Both the position numbers and the translations under genes were made by a program. DNA of 6,614 nucleotides from Clostridiales bacterium. GTDB taxonomy: Bacteria; Bacillota; Clostridia; Peptostreptococcales; JAAYPU01. Location of the stretch: NCBI GenBank assembly GCA_012519645.1, contig JAAYPU010000103.1:1-6614 (forward strand), written 5' to 3'. Positions 1 through 4,877 of the stretch are shown in pieces. The notes under the pieces are model-generated. The model did no database searches. It had not been told where the DNA came from and saw only the letters and a program-made list of their open reading frames with translations. The first letter of the stretch is position 1. Every line of letters starts with the position of its first letter.

Positions 1-100
1 GAATAATTAACTTATTTCTTCTGAAGGTTGCTATGTATAAAAATTTTCTGTAGTCTTCCTTTGACATAGTCGTATTAATCACGATTTTAGGCTGTTCCAT
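1..100 (-). CDS. N-terminal fragment of a small unidentified protein (possibly YcxB-like)
   Basis: This is the first 33 codons of a minus-strand gene that leaves the window at its left edge. The ATG at 98-100 follows a good ribosome binding site, AAGGAG at 111-116, with an 8-base spacer, so it is very likely a real start. The peptide begins MEQPKIVINTTMSKEDYRKF and continues with an LYIATFRRNKLII stretch. A short basic RRNK just before a hydrophobic turn is typical of a cytoplasmic tail leading into a first membrane segment, but that segment is outside the window. From memory, clostridial YcxB-family membrane proteins start similarly; this is a tentative resemblance. It lies downstream of rpsI on the same strand but behind that operon's terminator, so it is probably a separate transcript or depends on readthrough. 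Confidence 0.6.
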   Translation of the reverse strand, partial: MEQPKIVINTTMSKEDYRKFLYIATFRRNKLII

Positions 101-151
101 ATCATTCACTCCTTAGTAAACTATTAACATCAGAAACTTGCTATGAGTTAT

Positions 152-176
152 AAAAAAAGGCAGATGTATATCTGCC
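152..176 (-). terminator. Intrinsic terminator of the rplM-rpsI operon
   Basis: On the minus strand a 7-bp stem, GGCAGAT/ATCTGCC (170-176 with 159-165), closes a 4-base loop and is followed immediately by seven Ts (158 down to 152). It starts 10 bases after the rpsI stop codon, which is the expected position for a Rho-independent terminator. Confidence 0.9.
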
Positions 177-185
177 TCTTGATCA

Positions 186-578
186 TTATCTCTTTGAGAA
201 TTGTGATGCTTTTCTTGCTTTTTTAAGTCCGTATTTCTTTCTTTCCTTCATTCTGGAATCTCTCGTTAAGAAACCTGCTCTTTTAAGAGTTATTTTTAAC
301 TCTTCATCTGCTCTAACCAAAGCTCTTGATATACCGTGTCTCAATGCGCCGGCCTGTCCTGTGAATCCGCCACCATAAACGGTTGCGACAACATCAAATC
401 TTCCGGTCATATTGGTTATATCAAAAGGTCTTTTTATTTCTCTTTTCAATAATTCCTGATCAAAGTAGTCCTCAAGGTCTTTTTTGTTGATTGTGATTTT
501 ACCTTCGCCGGGAATTAATCTTACTCTTGCAATAGAGGACTTTCTTCTACCTGTTCCATAATATTGTACCTTTGCCAT
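186..578 (-). CDS. rpsI: 30S ribosomal protein S9 (uS9)
   Basis: This 130-residue protein is a complete S9, a 30S subunit component whose C-terminal tail reaches the decoding centre and contacts P-site tRNA. Family signatures are visible: YYGTGRRKSSIARVRL near the N terminus, the central YGGGFTGQAGALRHGISRAL segment, RAGFLTRD, and the invariant basic tail ending QFSKR. Length matches bacterial S9 (about 130 residues). The ATG at 576-578 is preceded by GGGAGGAG about nine bases upstream. The gene follows rplM with an 18-base gap, the conserved bacterial rplM-rpsI pair, so the two are co-transcribed from the promoter at 1108-1136 and end at the hairpin just downstream. Nothing unusual is seen in the protein. 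Confidence 0.98.
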   Translation of the reverse strand: MAKVQYYGTGRRKSSIARVRLIPGEGKITINKKDLEDYFDQELLKREIKRPFDITNMTGRFDVVATVYGGGFTGQAGALRHGISRALVRADEELKITLKRAGFLTRDSRMKERKKYGLKKARKASQFSKR

Positions 579-596
579 TTATAAAACTCCTCCCTC

Positions 597-1025
597 TTAA
601 ACCTCTAATACTTCAGGTTTTTGGGCTTCATGCTTATGTTCCGGACCACAATAAACCTTGAGTTTTGTATACATTTGTCTTCCAAGTCTACCCTTTGGAA
701 GCATACCTTTTACGGCAAGTCTGACGATGTCTTCAGGTTTTCTCTGAAGCATCTTTTCAAATGTGAATTCTCTTAATCCACCTGGAAAACCTGTGTGATG
801 TCTATACATTTTTTGTTGTCTTTTTCTACCTGTCACATCAACTTTTTCTGCGTTGATGATAATAACATAATCACCTGTATCTACATGAGGTGTATAAATA
901 GGTTTGTGCTTGCCTCTCAAAACAGACGCGACTTCTGAAGCAAGTCGTCCTAATGTTTTTCCTTCCGCATCCACAACATACCATTTTCTTTCCACTTCAT
1001 GAGGCTTAGCAATGAATGATTTCAT
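597..1025 (-). CDS. rplM: 50S ribosomal protein L13 (uL13)
   Basis: This is a 142-residue L13, an early-assembling protein of the large ribosomal subunit. Diagnostic segments are ERKWYVVDAEGKTLGRLASE, LRGKHKPIYTPHVDTGDYVI, the VKGMLPKGRLGRQM motif, and the conserved C-terminal HEAQKPEVLEV. I place the start at the ATG at 1023-1025 (MKSFIAKP), because CGGAGGG lies seven bases upstream and the family starts there. An in-frame ATG seven codons further upstream has no ribosome binding site and would run through this one. It is the first gene of the rplM-rpsI operon. In many Firmicutes truA directly precedes rplM; here truA is about 3 kb away, across the oppositely oriented tyrS. Confidence 0.97.
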   Translation of the reverse strand: MKSFIAKPHEVERKWYVVDAEGKTLGRLASEVASVLRGKHKPIYTPHVDTGDYVIIINAEKVDVTGRKRQQKMYRHHTGFPGGLREFTFEKMLQRKPEDIVRLAVKGMLPKGRLGRQMYTKLKVYCGPEHKHEAQKPEVLEV

Positions 1026-1051
1026 TAATAGTCCCTCCGTTTTCATTTCAA

Positions 1052-1098
1052 ATTCGTTTATTTAAAATCCGGGGCTAGTGGATTTTTTTTATACGAAT
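1052..1098 (-). promoter_or_regulatory. Leader hairpin of the rplM-rpsI mRNA (possible L13 leader)
   Basis: The rplM transcript begins near 1101 and its 5' leader can fold into a two-part structure: an outer 6-bp stem AUUCGU/ACGAAU (1098-1093 with 1057-1052) and an inner 7-bp stem AAAAUCC/GGAUUUU (1086-1080 with 1070-1064) with a nine-base loop ACUAGCCCC. It ends about 26 bases before the rplM start. Ribosomal protein leaders upstream of rplM are known in Firmicutes (L13 leader class), where L13 is presumed to repress its own operon. Membership in that class is inference from position and shape; I could not match it to a consensus. Confidence 0.5.
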
Positions 1099-1107
1099 AG
1101 CGCTATC

Positions 1108-1136
1108 ATTATATTATAATGCATTCCTTATGTCAA
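1108..1136 (-). promoter_or_regulatory. Sigma-A promoter of rplM-rpsI
   Basis: On the minus strand a perfect -35 TTGACA (1136-1131) is separated by exactly 17 bases from a perfect -10 TATAAT (1113-1108). This predicts a start near 1101, giving a leader of about 75 bases before rplM. A fully consensus promoter fits the high expression expected for ribosomal proteins. Confidence 0.9.
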
Positions 1137-1214
1137 TAATAATAAGCATTAAAATCTACAAATATATACGCTAAATATTAATGGTATTTTACTTCAAAAA
1201 TAAAATCTTATGCC

Positions 1215-1243
1215 TTGATATTTAAAAAATGATATGTTATGAT
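1215..1243 (+). promoter_or_regulatory. Promoter of the tyrS T-box leader
   Basis: TTGATA (1215-1220), a 17-base spacer and TATGAT (1238-1243) form a near-consensus sigma-A promoter. The predicted start, near 1250, coincides with the beginning of T-box stem I. It diverges from the rplM promoter; the two -35 boxes are about 80 bases apart with AT-rich sequence and no other recognisable site between them. Confidence 0.8.
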
Positions 1244-1249
1244 ATGTCT

Positions 1250-1470
1250 AATTTTATAGATGCTATGAAGGATTTAGTAGCTGTTTGTTGTTATTAAAGA
1301 GAATAGCCGGTTGGTGGGAGGCTATATGCGACATACGTGTGAATTACATTCCTGAGCTTTCGTCAGACGGTTCATCTGCCCGTTACAGCAGAAAAAGTGC
1401 AGGATTTTCCTGAATTAAGGTGGTACCACGGCTTTTTCGTCCTTATTATCGACGAGAAAGCTTTTTTTTT
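1250..1470 (+). ncRNA. T-box riboswitch sensing tRNA-Tyr
   Basis: This is a complete T-box leader controlling tyrS by transcription attenuation. Uncharged tRNA-Tyr binds stem I by anticodon pairing, and its 3' end stabilises the antiterminator. Visible parts: the AGUA S-turn on the 5' side (1276-1279); the lower stem AGGA/UCCU (1269-1272 with 1350-1353) bounding the specifier loop; a tyrosine specifier codon UAC at 1345-1347; the apical stem AUAGCC/GGCUAU (1303-1308 with 1320-1325) after an AGAGA stretch; a stem III-like hairpin UCUGC/GCAGA (1375-1379 with 1388-1392); and the T-box core at 1419-1431. The UGGU there (1421-1424) would pair with an ACCA acceptor end, which matches the A discriminator base of bacterial tRNA-Tyr. 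Both specifier and bulge agree with the downstream gene. Confidence 0.95.
1431..1470 (+). terminator. Regulated terminator of the tyrS T-box
   Basis: GCUUUUUCGUC (1431-1441) pairs over 11 positions, one of them a U-G wobble, with GACGAGAAAGC (1451-1461) around a nine-base loop, and nine Us follow (1462-1470). The 5' arm directly adjoins the T-box core, so antiterminator and terminator are close alternatives, as expected for this riboswitch class. Confidence 0.95.
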
Positions 1471-1487
1471 ATGATGCTGCGCATCAT
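1471..1487. repeat. Triloop palindrome, copy 1
   Basis: ATGATGC and GCATCAT form a perfect 7-bp inverted repeat around TGC. It starts immediately after the T-box U tract. Its first 14 bases recur exactly at 1597-1610, and a relative GATGC-TCC-GCATC lies at 5720-5734. It opens the 380-base gene-free tract between the T-box and tyrS. Confidence 0.85.
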
Positions 1488-1490
1488 TGC

Positions 1491-1520
1491 AGAGGTTAGA
1501 GGTTAGAGGTTAGAGGTTAG
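1491..1520. repeat. Heptanucleotide array, unit AGAGGTT
   Basis: Four perfect tandem copies of AGAGGTT (1491-1518) are followed by the first two bases of a fifth. The unit length of seven is not a multiple of three, so the array is not coding. It is the most regular of the seven-base arrays in this tract. Confidence 0.95.
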
Positions 1521-1528
1521 TGAAGGAA

Positions 1529-1554
1529 GAAATTTTGCATGAAGGCAAAATTTC
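1529..1554. repeat. AAATTT-stem hairpin, copy 1
   Basis: GAAATTTTGC (1529-1538) and GCAAAATTTC (1545-1554) form a 10-bp perfect stem with a six-base loop. It is preceded by GGTTAGTGAAGG (1515-1526), a 12-base string that also precedes the related hairpin at 5600-5622. No U tract follows on either strand, so it is not a convincing terminator. Confidence 0.8.
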
Positions 1555-1563
1555 ATCAATAAT

Positions 1564-1598
1564 TCTTAAATCATAAATCATAAATCTTAAATCCTAAT
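1564..1598. repeat. Heptanucleotide array, unit TCATAAA
   Basis: Five consecutive seven-base units are seen: TCTTAAA, TCATAAA, TCATAAA, TCTTAAA, TCCTAAT. The last unit runs into the palindrome at 1594-1613. The reverse complement of this word family (GATTTAT, GATTTAA) reappears at 5538-5558 and 6214-6220. Confidence 0.9.
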
Positions 1599-1613
1599 GA
1601 TGCTGCGCATTAG
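1594..1613. repeat. Triloop palindrome, copy 2
   Basis: This copy carries the same 14-base core as the palindrome at 1471 (ATGATGCTGCGCAT at 1597-1610) but with different flanks: CTAATG (1594-1599) pairs with CATTAG (1608-1613). The outer arm has therefore changed on both sides together, so that a palindrome is kept. Confidence 0.75.
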
Positions 1614-1616
1614 TTT

Positions 1617-1672
1617 ATGGAGTATAGAGTATGGAGTATAGAAAATGGATAATTGATAATTGACAATTAAAG
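1617..1672. repeat. Heptanucleotide array drifting from ATGGAGT to ATTGACA
   Basis: Eight units in unbroken seven-base register all begin with AT: ATGGAGT, ATAGAGT, ATGGAGT, ATAGAAA, ATGGATA, ATTGATA, ATTGACA, ATTAAAG. The unit sequence drifts gradually while its length is constant. The reverse complement of 1622-1635 occurs exactly at 5704-5717. Confidence 0.85.
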
Positions 1673-1697
1673 ATTGCCACACTTCGCTCGCAATGAC
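1671..1697. repeat. REP-like element with GATTGCC...GCAATGAC ends
   Basis: ATTGC (1673-1677) and GCAAT (1690-1694) are inverted around a GC-richer core, CACACTTCGCTC. From memory, strings of the form GATTGCCAC...TTCGCTCGCAATGACA are widespread extragenic repeats in unrelated bacteria; I could not verify this here. Its base composition differs from the AT-rich heptamers on both sides and it breaks their register. Confidence 0.55.
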
Positions 1698-1717
1698 ACA
1701 CTAAGCCGAGCCGAAAA

Positions 1718-1843
1718 CACTAATCACTAATCCCTAATTACTAATCACTTTTATGAGCCCTGAGACCATAAACCTGCTCCTGACTGCGGACACCGGACTT
1801 TTCGGGGACACTAATTACTAATCACTAATCACTAACCACTATT
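1718..1843. repeat. 126-base heptanucleotide lattice upstream of tyrS
   Basis: Eighteen seven-base units run without a register slip. The first block is CACTAAT, CACTAAT, CCCTAAT, TACTAAT (1718-1745). A GC-richer middle follows, readable as TGAGACC, ATAAACC, TGCTCCT, GACTGCG, GACACCG, GACTTTT (1761-1802). The last block is CACTAAT, TACTAAT, CACTAAT, CACTAAC, CACTATT (1809-1843). The two CACTAAT blocks are exactly 91 bases, or 13 units, apart, so phase is kept across the divergent middle. It ends seven bases before the tyrS ribosome binding site and, after antitermination, would be part of the tyrS 5' UTR. Confidence 0.85.
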
Positions 1844-1863
1844 TTATTTTGGAGGTATTACAA

Positions 1864-3090
1864 ATGAAAAATGTATATGATGTCCTAACAGAAAGAGGAT
1901 TTATTCAACAATGTACTCATGAAGAAGAATTAAAAGAGCTGCTCGGCAAGGAATCTGTGACATTTTACATAGGTTTTGACCCGACAGCGGACAGCCTCCA
2001 TGTAGGTCATTTTCTTCAGGTTATTACCATGATGCATATGCAGCATGCCGGTCATAGGCCAATCATTCTTCTCGGAGGAGGAACCGGAATGGTTGGGGAT
2101 CCTTCGGGAAAAACAGATATGAGAAAGCTGATGACAAAAGAAACCGTTCAGAATAATATCGACAAATTCAGAAAAATGTTTTCTAAGTTCCTTGACTTTT
2201 CCGATAACAAAGCAATCATGGTCAATAATGCCGAATGGCTGCTGGAGCTGAACTACGTGAATTTTTTAAGAGATATAGGCAAACATTTTTCCGTTAATAG
2301 GATGCTTACGGCAGAGTGCTTTAAATCAAGGCTTGAGAAAGGCTTATCTTTCTTGGAATTTAATTACATGCTGATGCAATCCTACGACTTTCTGGAGCTG
2401 TATAAAAGATATAATTGTAAGCTTCAAATGGGCGGAGATGACCAATGGTCTAATATTATCAGCGGCGTTGATTTAGTAAGAAGAGTTGAAAATGAACAGG
2501 TTTATGGATTGACCTTTACGCTATTGACCACAAGTGAAGGCAAAAAAATGGGGAAAACTGAAAAAGGTGCATTGTGGCTTGATCCGGAAAAAACTACTCC
2601 ATATGAATTTTATCAATACTGGAGAAATATAGATGATGCAGACGTTGAAAATTGTTTGGCTTTACTGACCTTTCTTCCGATGGAAAAGGTTCGTGAATTA
2701 GGATCTCTCGAAGGTGCTGAAATCAATAAAGCAAAAGAAATACTCGCTTTTGAGGTAACAAATTTAGTACATGGAGAAGAAGAAGCCATAAAGGCTCAGG
2801 AAGCAGCAAGGGCACTGTTTTCACATGGCACCAACATGGAAAATGTTCCTTCGACGACATTAGATGCGGCAATCTTTAAAGAAGGCATTGATATAGTAAC
2901 TCTCCTTGCTGATATAAACCTGGTTCCAAGTAAAAGCGAAGGAATTCGCCTGATAAAGCAAGGCGGACTGTCCATAGACGGAAATAAGATCGAGGATACT
3001 AAATTTATCGTTACAAAAGATATTTTCAATGACGGAAAAATCCTTATTAAAAAGGGAAAGAAAACTTATCATCAAATCATAATAAAGTGA
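1864..3090 (+). CDS. tyrS: Tyrosyl-tRNA synthetase (TyrRS)
   Basis: This 408-residue class I synthetase attaches tyrosine to tRNA-Tyr in the cytoplasm. The HIGH-type signature is HVGH at residues 46-49, followed by GGGTGMVGDPSGK (71-83). The tyrosine-binding set Y168-x3-Q172-x2-D175 lies in NYMLMQSYDF, then QMGGDDQW (188-195) and a KMSKS-type loop KMGKT (228-232). The C-terminal ~65 residues (VPSKSEGIRLIKQGGLSIDG onward) form the S4-like tRNA-binding domain. Length fits the bacterial TyrS type. I start it at the ATG at 1864 because GGAGGT (1851-1856) is correctly placed; an upstream in-frame TTG overlaps that site. It is controlled by the T-box at 1250-1470 but separated from its terminator by 393 bases of repeats. 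It is a single-gene transcript, convergent with the LOG gene. Confidence 0.98.
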   Translation: MKNVYDVLTERGFIQQCTHEEELKELLGKESVTFYIGFDPTADSLHVGHFLQVITMMHMQHAGHRPIILLGGGTGMVGDPSGKTDMRKLMTKETVQNNIDKFRKMFSKFLDFSDNKAIMVNNAEWLLELNYVNFLRDIGKHFSVNRMLTAECFKSRLEKGLSFLEFNYMLMQSYDFLELYKRYNCKLQMGGDDQWSNIISGVDLVRRVENEQVYGLTFTLLTTSEGKKMGKTEKGALWLDPEKTTPYEFYQYWRNIDDADVENCLALLTFLPMEKVRELGSLEGAEINKAKEILAFEVTNLVHGEEEAIKAQEAARALFSHGTNMENVPSTTLDAAIFKEGIDIVTLLADINLVPSKSEGIRLIKQGGLSIDGNKIEDTKFIVTKDIFNDGKILIKKGKKTYHQIIIK

Positions 3091-3109
3091 GGAAATTTCC
3101 TCACTTTAT
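3082..3109. repeat. 28-base perfect palindrome over the tyrS stop codon
   Basis: The half-site ATAAAGTGAGGAAA is followed directly by its exact reverse complement, so all 28 bases are palindromic, and the tyrS TGA (3088-3090) lies inside the left arm. There is no U tract on the plus strand after it, so any role as the tyrS terminator would depend on stem strength alone. Confidence 0.85.
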
Positions 3110-3157
3110 GAATTAAGAATGAAGAAATAAAGAAACTATAGTATTGAAAAGTATAAT

Positions 3158-3184
3158 AAAAAGGCGGCTCGTATGAGCCGCCTT
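3158..3184 (-). terminator. Terminator of the truA-yhbY-LOG group, possibly bidirectional
   Basis: AAGGCGGCTC (3161-3170) and GAGCCGCCTT (3175-3184) form a GC-rich 10-bp stem with a four-base loop. On the minus strand it is followed by a run of Ts (complement of 3158-3162) and lies eight bases after the LOG stop. On the plus strand the tail is TTATAATTCTTT, weaker but usable, so it may also end tyrS transcripts. Confidence 0.85.
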
Positions 3185-3192
3185 ATAATTCT

Positions 3193-3759
3193 TTAAAACC
3201 ACTTTTGTTCAATTTCAACAGGTTCGTAAGCATCTATGTAGTTTAAAATATCTCTCACATCGCTGCTAACGTAATACAAAGAACGCATATATTCTTTTGC
3301 AAATTTGTGCTGTATTACTCTTTCAAATAATTCGATAAGGGGATTATAATATCCCTCCGTATTTAATATTGCTATCGGTTTACAGTGGTATTTCAGCTGC
3401 TTTAACGTGATCATTTCAAAAAGCTCTTCCAGGGTGCCAAACCCACCCGGCAAAGCGATGACTGCATCTGATTGTTCATCCATTATTTTTTTCCTTGAAC
3501 GCATATCTTCTGTGATAATAAGGTCGTCGCACGAGTCGTATACTACACCTTCAATATTTAAAGCCTTTGGGATCACTCCCACGACTTTACCATTACCATC
3601 ATGAACGCCTTTCGCACAAGCACCCATCAGCCCTACTCTGCCTCCGCCATAAATAAGCGTATCCCCTCTTTTTGCAATCTCTTTACCAAGATTGTATGCT
3701 GATTCAAAATATTTCTTTTCAACAACATCACTGGATGAGCTATAAACGCATATAATCAT
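3193..3759 (-). CDS. LOG-family nucleoside 5'-monophosphate phosphoribohydrolase
   Basis: This 188-residue protein belongs to the LOG (Lonely Guy) / TIGR00730 Rossmann-fold family, whose members cleave the N-glycosidic bond of nucleoside monophosphates to release base and ribose 5-phosphate. Plant members activate cytokinins; bacterial members often act on AMP or have unknown substrates. Signatures: GGGRVGLMG (38-46), the MRSRK segment (86-90), and PGGFGTLEE (104-112), which carries the family's PGGxGTxxE phosphate-binding and catalytic motif. Length is normal. The ATG at 3757-3759 is preceded by AAGGAG at a seven-base spacing. It begins 11 bases after yhbY ends, so it is the last gene of that operon and stops just before a strong hairpin. 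The physiological substrate cannot be told from sequence. Confidence 0.93.
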   Translation of the reverse strand: MIICVYSSSSDVVEKKYFESAYNLGKEIAKRGDTLIYGGGRVGLMGACAKGVHDGNGKVVGVIPKALNIEGVVYDSCDDLIITEDMRSRKKIMDEQSDAVIALPGGFGTLEELFEMITLKQLKYHCKPIAILNTEGYYNPLIELFERVIQHKFAKEYMRSLYYVSSDVRDILNYIDAYEPVEIEQKWF

Positions 3760-3770
3760 TTTTTTACTCC

Positions 3771-4061
3771 TTATGGCAATTGAATTGTTTTGTTTTTTTT
3801 GGATTGCCTATATAAGACAAATTTGCTGCCTATGCTTTGTACATACTCTGCATTAAGCTCCGCGCAGATTTCATTAGCAGTTTCTTTCGCATCCAGAAGG
3901 CTTGTATCCAAAAGCTTTATTTTTATTAACTCTCTTGCTTCTAACGCTTCGTCTATTTGGGTTATTATATTTTGGGTCAGACCGCTTTTCCCGATTTGTA
4001 TGATGGGCTCAATGCTATTGGCTAAGCCTTTCAAATAACTTCTTTGTTTTCCTGTAATCAT
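3771..4061 (-). CDS. yhbY: YhbY-type CRM-domain RNA-binding protein
   Basis: This 96-residue protein is a stand-alone CRM (YhbY) domain, a small alpha/beta RNA-binding fold associated with pre-50S ribosomal particles. The N-terminal LTGKQRxxL-type segment is seen here as MITGKQRSYLKGLA, followed by the exposed GxxG loop GKSG (24-27) in IIQIGKSGLT, then RELIKIKLL and the C-terminal GSKFVLYRQSK strand. Length fits the family (about 95-100). Its ATG overlaps the truA stop in an ATGA (4058-4061), and its GGAG site lies within the truA end, so translation is probably coupled. In many Firmicutes yhbY sits with the GTPase gene yqeH and nadD, so the truA-yhbY-LOG order is a local arrangement. Confidence 0.95.
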   Translation of the reverse strand: MITGKQRSYLKGLANSIEPIIQIGKSGLTQNIITQIDEALEARELIKIKLLDTSLLDAKETANEICAELNAEYVQSIGSKFVLYRQSKKNKTIQLP

Positions 4062-4834
4062 ATGTTTTCTCCTTTTTGAAGGTCACTAAAATATATTTCT
4101 TTTAAGTATAATCCTCCTGCAGGTGCTATATGCCCTGCCATATATCTATTTTTGCTTTCTATTATGTTCAGTATTTCTTCAGGTTTTATCTTCTTTAGTC
4201 CTACTTCCACTAAAGTACCGGTTATAATGCGTACCATATTGTATAAAAAGCCATTTCCTGTTACTTCAATTAAGATCTCTTTTTTTTTCGCTGATTTTTT
4301 CTTTACTGATATATTAAGATCATAGATCTCCCTGACGGTATCCGTTACATTGCTTCCGGAGCTCATAAATGCTCTGAAATCATGGCTTCCAATAAAATAG
4401 CCGCACGCCTTTTTCATTGCTTCAATATCTAACTCTTTACATATATTATAATAGTAATTTCTCGAAAAAATATCCTTTTCCTTCGTATATAGAATTTTAT
4501 ATTCATATGTTTTTCCTTTTGATGAAAAACGAGCATGAAAGTCATCATCTACTTCTTCGGCGCTTAATATATATATGTCCTCAGGCAATAAATTATTTGC
4601 GGCTTTTTTTATGTTTTCAACAGGTATAGCATAGTCTCCTTTAAATGTTGCAGCTTGACCGTAGGCATGCACACCCGCATCTGTACGGCTGGCACCGTTT
4701 ATCTCTATGGTTTGACAGCAAAGCTTGGTTAAGACCTTCTCAATTTCTCCTTGAACAGTCCTTAGTTCCGGCTGCTTTTGCCATCCCGAAAATAGTGTCC
4801 CATCATATTGAATTTTAAGCAATACGTTTTTCAT
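4058..4834 (-). CDS. truA: tRNA pseudouridine(38-40) synthase TruA
   Basis: This 258-residue enzyme converts uridines 38-40 of the tRNA anticodon arm to pseudouridine. It shows the N-terminal YDGTLFSGWQKQP segment (10-22), the active-site motif SRTDAGVHAYGQ with the catalytic aspartate at residue 52, DDFHARFSSKGKTYEY, and the C-terminal GNGFLYNMVRIITGTLVEVG segment. Length is slightly above the typical 245 or so; the extra residues are mainly a lysine-rich insertion (KKKSAKKKE). The ATG at 4832-4834 has AAGGA upstream. It lies 43 bases after the macrodomain gene and overlaps yhbY by four bases. No separate promoter is obvious in the 43-base gap. Confidence 0.97.
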   Translation of the reverse strand: MKNVLLKIQYDGTLFSGWQKQPELRTVQGEIEKVLTKLCCQTIEINGASRTDAGVHAYGQAATFKGDYAIPVENIKKAANNLLPEDIYILSAEEVDDDFHARFSSKGKTYEYKILYTKEKDIFSRNYYYNICKELDIEAMKKACGYFIGSHDFRAFMSSGSNVTDTVREIYDLNISVKKKSAKKKEILIEVTGNGFLYNMVRIITGTLVEVGLKKIKPEEILNIIESKNRYMAGHIAPAGGLYLKEIYFSDLQKGENI

Positions 4835-4877
4835 AAATTCAATCCTTTTGTTTAGATGTTAAGGTAGAGATTTCTGT

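Noticed and set aside
1026..1046. Upstream ATG extending L13 by seven residues
   Set aside because: It overlaps the ribosome binding site that serves the ATG at 1025 and has none of its own.
1660..1688. TTGACA at 1660-1665 as a second tyrS promoter
   Set aside because: At 17 bases there is no TATAAT-like -10 (the sequence there is TTCGCT), and the hexamer is part of a heptamer unit drift series.
1491..1843. CRISPR array
   Set aside because: Units are seven bases and contiguous, with no spacers of 25-40 bases and no cas gene in view.
2796..3075. Open frames on the minus strand inside tyrS
   Set aside because: They lie wholly within a gene with complete TyrRS motifs, have no ribosome binding sites and resemble no family; they are shadows of the coding strand.
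3407..3604. Plus-strand open frame opposite the LOG gene
   Set aside because: It is antisense to the conserved motifs of the LOG protein and has no supporting start signal; similar frames opposite yhbY, truA and the macrodomain gene were discarded for the same reason.
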